This document shows, in pieces, positions 59,845 through 61,636 of a DNA stretch of 61,636 bases. Where the stretch lies: the NCBI RefSeq assembly GCF_004353915.1, contig NZ_SMRP01000018.1, positions 1 through 61,636 on the forward strand. The letters run 5' to 3'. The notes below the pieces were generated by a model. The model worked only from the letters and a program-made list of their open reading frames with translations. It was not told where the DNA came from and searched no databases. Made by a program: the position numbers and the translations under genes. The DNA is from Paraburkholderia silviterrae (lineage in GTDB: Bacteria > Pseudomonadota > Gammaproteobacteria > Burkholderiales > Burkholderiaceae). Position 1 is the stretch's first letter, and the number at the start of each line of letters is the position of its first letter.

Positions 59845-60402
59845 ATGTCAAATGAGGCTCGCACCAGGATCATTGCCAGGAGAACGCCGGAATCGGCGGC
59901 CATGCAGGCAAATGTCAGCCGGGCGATGACGATCACCGCCACGCTCAACCGGTTGACATTCAACGACGCGGATGAAGTCCGGGCCGTGTTCAGCGATCTC
60001 ATCGGCAAGAAGGTGGACGACAGCTTTTCATTGATACCGCCGTTCTACACCACTGGCGGCGTCGATATCCGTGTTGGGCGCAATGTCTTCATCAATCAGA
60101 ATTGCACGTTCTATGACCTTGGCGGGATCGACATTGCCGACGAGGTGATGATCGGGCCGAACGTGAGCCTCATCACGTCCGGCCATCCCATTGAACCTTC
60201 CCAGCGGCGCAACGGCGTAATCGCCAAGCCCATCGTGATCGAGAGAAACGTCTGGATCGCAGCCGGCGCGATCATTATTGGCGGCGTAACTGTGGGCGAG
60301 AACTCGGTTGTCGCGGCGGGATCGGTCGTCGCCAGGGACGTTCCCCCGAATACGCTCGTGGCCGGAAATCCCGCGAAGGTCATTCGTTCGATAGCAGATT
60401 GA
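59845..60402 (+). CDS. Hexapeptide-repeat O-acetyltransferase (maltose/galactoside acetyltransferase type)
   Basis: A 185-residue left-handed beta-helix acetyltransferase. VDIRVGRNVFINQNCTFYDLGGIDIADEVMIGPNVSLITSGHPIEPSQRR shows the hexapeptide repeats and the histidine (TSGHP) used in catalysis; AAGAIIIGGVTVGENSVVAAGSVVARDVPPNTLVAGNPAKVI closes the helix. It transfers acetyl from acetyl-CoA to a sugar or small molecule. It is shorter at the N-terminus than typical MAA proteins but complete in its catalytic part. GGAGGG precedes the ATG. It is divergent from the ydiJ-type gene. Confidence 0.9.
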   Translation: MSNEARTRIIARRTPESAAMQANVSRAMTITATLNRLTFNDADEVRAVFSDLIGKKVDDSFSLIPPFYTTGGVDIRVGRNVFINQNCTFYDLGGIDIADEVMIGPNVSLITSGHPIEPSQRRNGVIAKPIVIERNVWIAAGAIIIGGVTVGENSVVAAGSVVARDVPPNTLVAGNPAKVIRSIAD

Positions 60403-60786
60403 TAGGATGTCTAACTAGGGCGTGTGCTGTCAGCCGTAGTCGGCAACAAACCGCCGTTCACATATGTCGTCGGTCAGACGTTCAAGCGTCGGCTCCCACC
60501 TGTAACCGGCCGTTCAATCGTAAAGGACAAACGCTCGTTCATCTTGAGGTTTGTTCGACGCATGCCGGCAAGCGCCGCCGCATACTCACAGTCATGGTGC
60601 GCACGGCGGGCACCCAATAACCGACGCGGTAGTGACCACTATGATGGGCGGCTGAAGGGGCGAAATTGGTCACGTGTCGCTACAAGCAAGAATCTGGCAA
60701 GAAATGGACGGCCGTACGCTCGCTCACAGGTGTTGCACCGCTTTCGGCCATCACGCTCGCGCCCTGCTGCGCGACACCTGCCGCGT
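60403..60786. other. 384-bp gap, possible insertion-sequence scar
   Basis: Lies between the acetyltransferase (plus) and the monooxygenase (minus). Frames through it show no family resemblance. Around 60631-60673 there is GTGACCA...TGGTCAC (60632-60638 and 60667-60673), with CACTATGATGGGCGGCTGA between. This looks to me like the outer ends left by IS21-type elements, but no transposase part is present. The call is weak. Confidence 0.3.
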
Positions 60787-61636
60787 TCAATTGATCTGAA
60801 GGGCTTGCAATACCGCGCTCAGCATTGATGTTTCCATCAGATATTCACGGCTTCTATACGGATCGATCGAGAGCGCGTGCATTGTCTGCTGGTTCCGAAG
60901 GCGCACGGCGGGGTCGCGCTCGTCCATCAGATTCTTGTTGCGGATGCTGTTCTTCTGCACGACATCGAGCGCTATTGTGCGACGCTGACGCGAATAGAGC
61001 TCCAGGGCCTCGTTTGTTGCTCGACCATGCCACACCTCGGCGAGCTTGGACGCCAGATTGCAGGCGTCGTGTACCCCGCCGTTAAGGCCAAAGCCACCGA
61101 TCGGATTGTTGATATGCGCCGCATCGCCAGCGAGCAGGACGCGCCCCTTGACGAACGTGTCGGCGACGCGCTGATGCACGCGATACGTTCCTGAATAGGC
61201 GAGCGTAAATGGCATATCCGCGCCGAGCGTTTCTCGCAACCGCCGCTGCACGCTCTCTGGTTCGAGCAGCATCGCGTCGTCGACATCCACGCTGGCCGGC
61301 ATCGCGACGCGCCAGAGATCGTCGCCCGTATCGTCGTATAGCTTGAGCACCACGGCCCATGCATCCGGATCCGATATATAGGCGGTACCCGTATAGCCGA
61401 GCGCTTCAAGCGGGTCACGCACGTTGGTCACAAGAAATTTTTCGGGCCAGGTGAATCCATCGAAGCTGAATCCGGCTGTCTTGCGCACCATGCTGTGCGC
61501 GCCGTCCGCGCCTACTACCCACGAGGCGCGGCTCTCGCGACGGCCGTTCTCCGTCGAAAACACGAGACGCACCGCGTCGTCGCTGGCTTCAACGGATTGG
61601 AGCGTTTCGCCAAGGCGGATCTCGACGTTCGGCTGT
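60787..61636 (-). CDS. FAD-dependent aromatic monooxygenase (PheA/MhpA-like), partial
   Basis: The C-terminal part of a flavoprotein monooxygenase; the gene runs off the right edge, so the start and the N-terminal GxGxxG motif are not in view. The frame is open to base 61636. Visible are SWVVGADGAHSMVRKTAGFSFDGFTW (the GD/DG motif that binds FAD and NAD(P)H) and VKGRVLLAGDAAHINNPIGGFGLNGGVHDACNLASKL (the second FAD motif). Members hydroxylate phenols or aromatic acids. At least 282 residues are present of an expected 400 or more. The substrate is unknown. Confidence 0.85.
   Translation of the reverse strand, partial: QPNVEIRLGETLQSVEASDDAVRLVFSTENGRRESRASWVVGADGAHSMVRKTAGFSFDGFTWPEKFLVTNVRDPLEALGYTGTAYISDPDAWAVVLKLYDDTGDDLWRVAMPASVDVDDAMLLEPESVQRRLRETLGADMPFTLAYSGTYRVHQRVADTFVKGRVLLAGDAAHINNPIGGFGLNGGVHDACNLASKLAEVWHGRATNEALELYSRQRRTIALDVVQKNSIRNKNLMDERDPAVRLRNQQTMHALSIDPYRSREYLMETSMLSAVLQALQIN

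Noticed and set aside
60424..60828. A 134-codon plus-strand frame in the right-hand gap
   Set aside because: No ribosome site or fold, and it overlaps the end of the monooxygenase gene. Composition is as expected by chance.

Overview
The window is 61.6 kb of GC-rich chromosome-type DNA from a Burkholderiaceae bacterium. It is most like Paraburkholderia or Caballeronia. The evidence is three Burkholderia-style trimeric porins, a small DUF4148 protein, a high density of LysR regulators, and a dispersed-type inverted-repeat element with a CCTACTTTTCTTTGC hairpin at the left edge. I see no phage genes, complete insertion sequences, CRISPR array, rRNA or tRNA. Almost all of it is catabolic and transport gene content, arranged as independently regulated modules.

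Layout. (1) 1-1545: a repeat element, a hairpin, a small SnoaL-like gene and a decayed LysR fragment. (2) 1546-8133: a gallate meta-cleavage cluster with a fused LigB/LigA-type gallate dioxygenase, an AAHS transporter, 4-oxalomesaconate hydratase (LigJ), CHMG aldolase (LigK/GalC), a ModA-like protein without a signal peptide, and a LysR regulator with two DNA-binding domains. (3) 8568-10285: a small membrane protein and a porin. (4) 10516-23047: an unassigned cluster. On the minus strand it has flavin reductase, an ACS-type MFS transporter and LysR. On the plus strand it has two CaiB/BaiF CoA-transferase subunits, an MmgE/PrpD protein, an enoyl-CoA hydratase, a thiolase, an FAH-type hydrolase and a gentisate-type dioxygenase, followed by another LysR. 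(5) 23304-28005: a porin, a DUF4148 protein, and benzyl-alcohol/benzaldehyde-type dehydrogenases. (6) 28399-33362: pirin, DoxX, a Rieske oxygenase, rubredoxin and rubredoxin reductase, then a LysR. (7) 33646-36099: a periplasmic FKBP isomerase and a minus-strand AhpD-like/XRE/SnoaL group. (8) 36487-41818: an RpiR regulator with a polar amino-acid ABC transporter and a DadA-like oxidase.

(9) 41886-47638: an alpha/beta hydrolase divergent from an acetoacetate-decarboxylase-like gene and a saccharopine-dehydrogenase-like gene, through two MerR-type promoters with 19-bp spacers; then TetR divergent from an aldehyde dehydrogenase. (10) 47696-52103: LysR divergent from an M20 amidohydrolase, an orphan amino-acid binding protein and a porin. 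(11) 52135-59558: two small membrane proteins divergent from LysR, a cytochrome c with a molybdopterin-domain-like front half, LysR, and a YdiJ-type FAD/Fe-S dehydrogenase. (12) 59845-61636: a hexapeptide acetyltransferase and a truncated FAD monooxygenase running off the right edge.

How it fits together: porins and MFS/ABC systems bring in aromatic acids and amino-acid derivatives, ring-cleavage and CoA-ester modules feed central metabolism, and each module has its own regulator. The most unusual parts are the CoA-transferase plus ring-cleavage cluster (10.5-23 kb), the Rieske oxygenase packaged with rubredoxin and rubredoxin reductase (29.7-32.2 kb), the tandem-HTH LysR, and the paired MerR-type promoters with no MerR gene in view. 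All family calls rest on reading the translated sequence; no database search was run.
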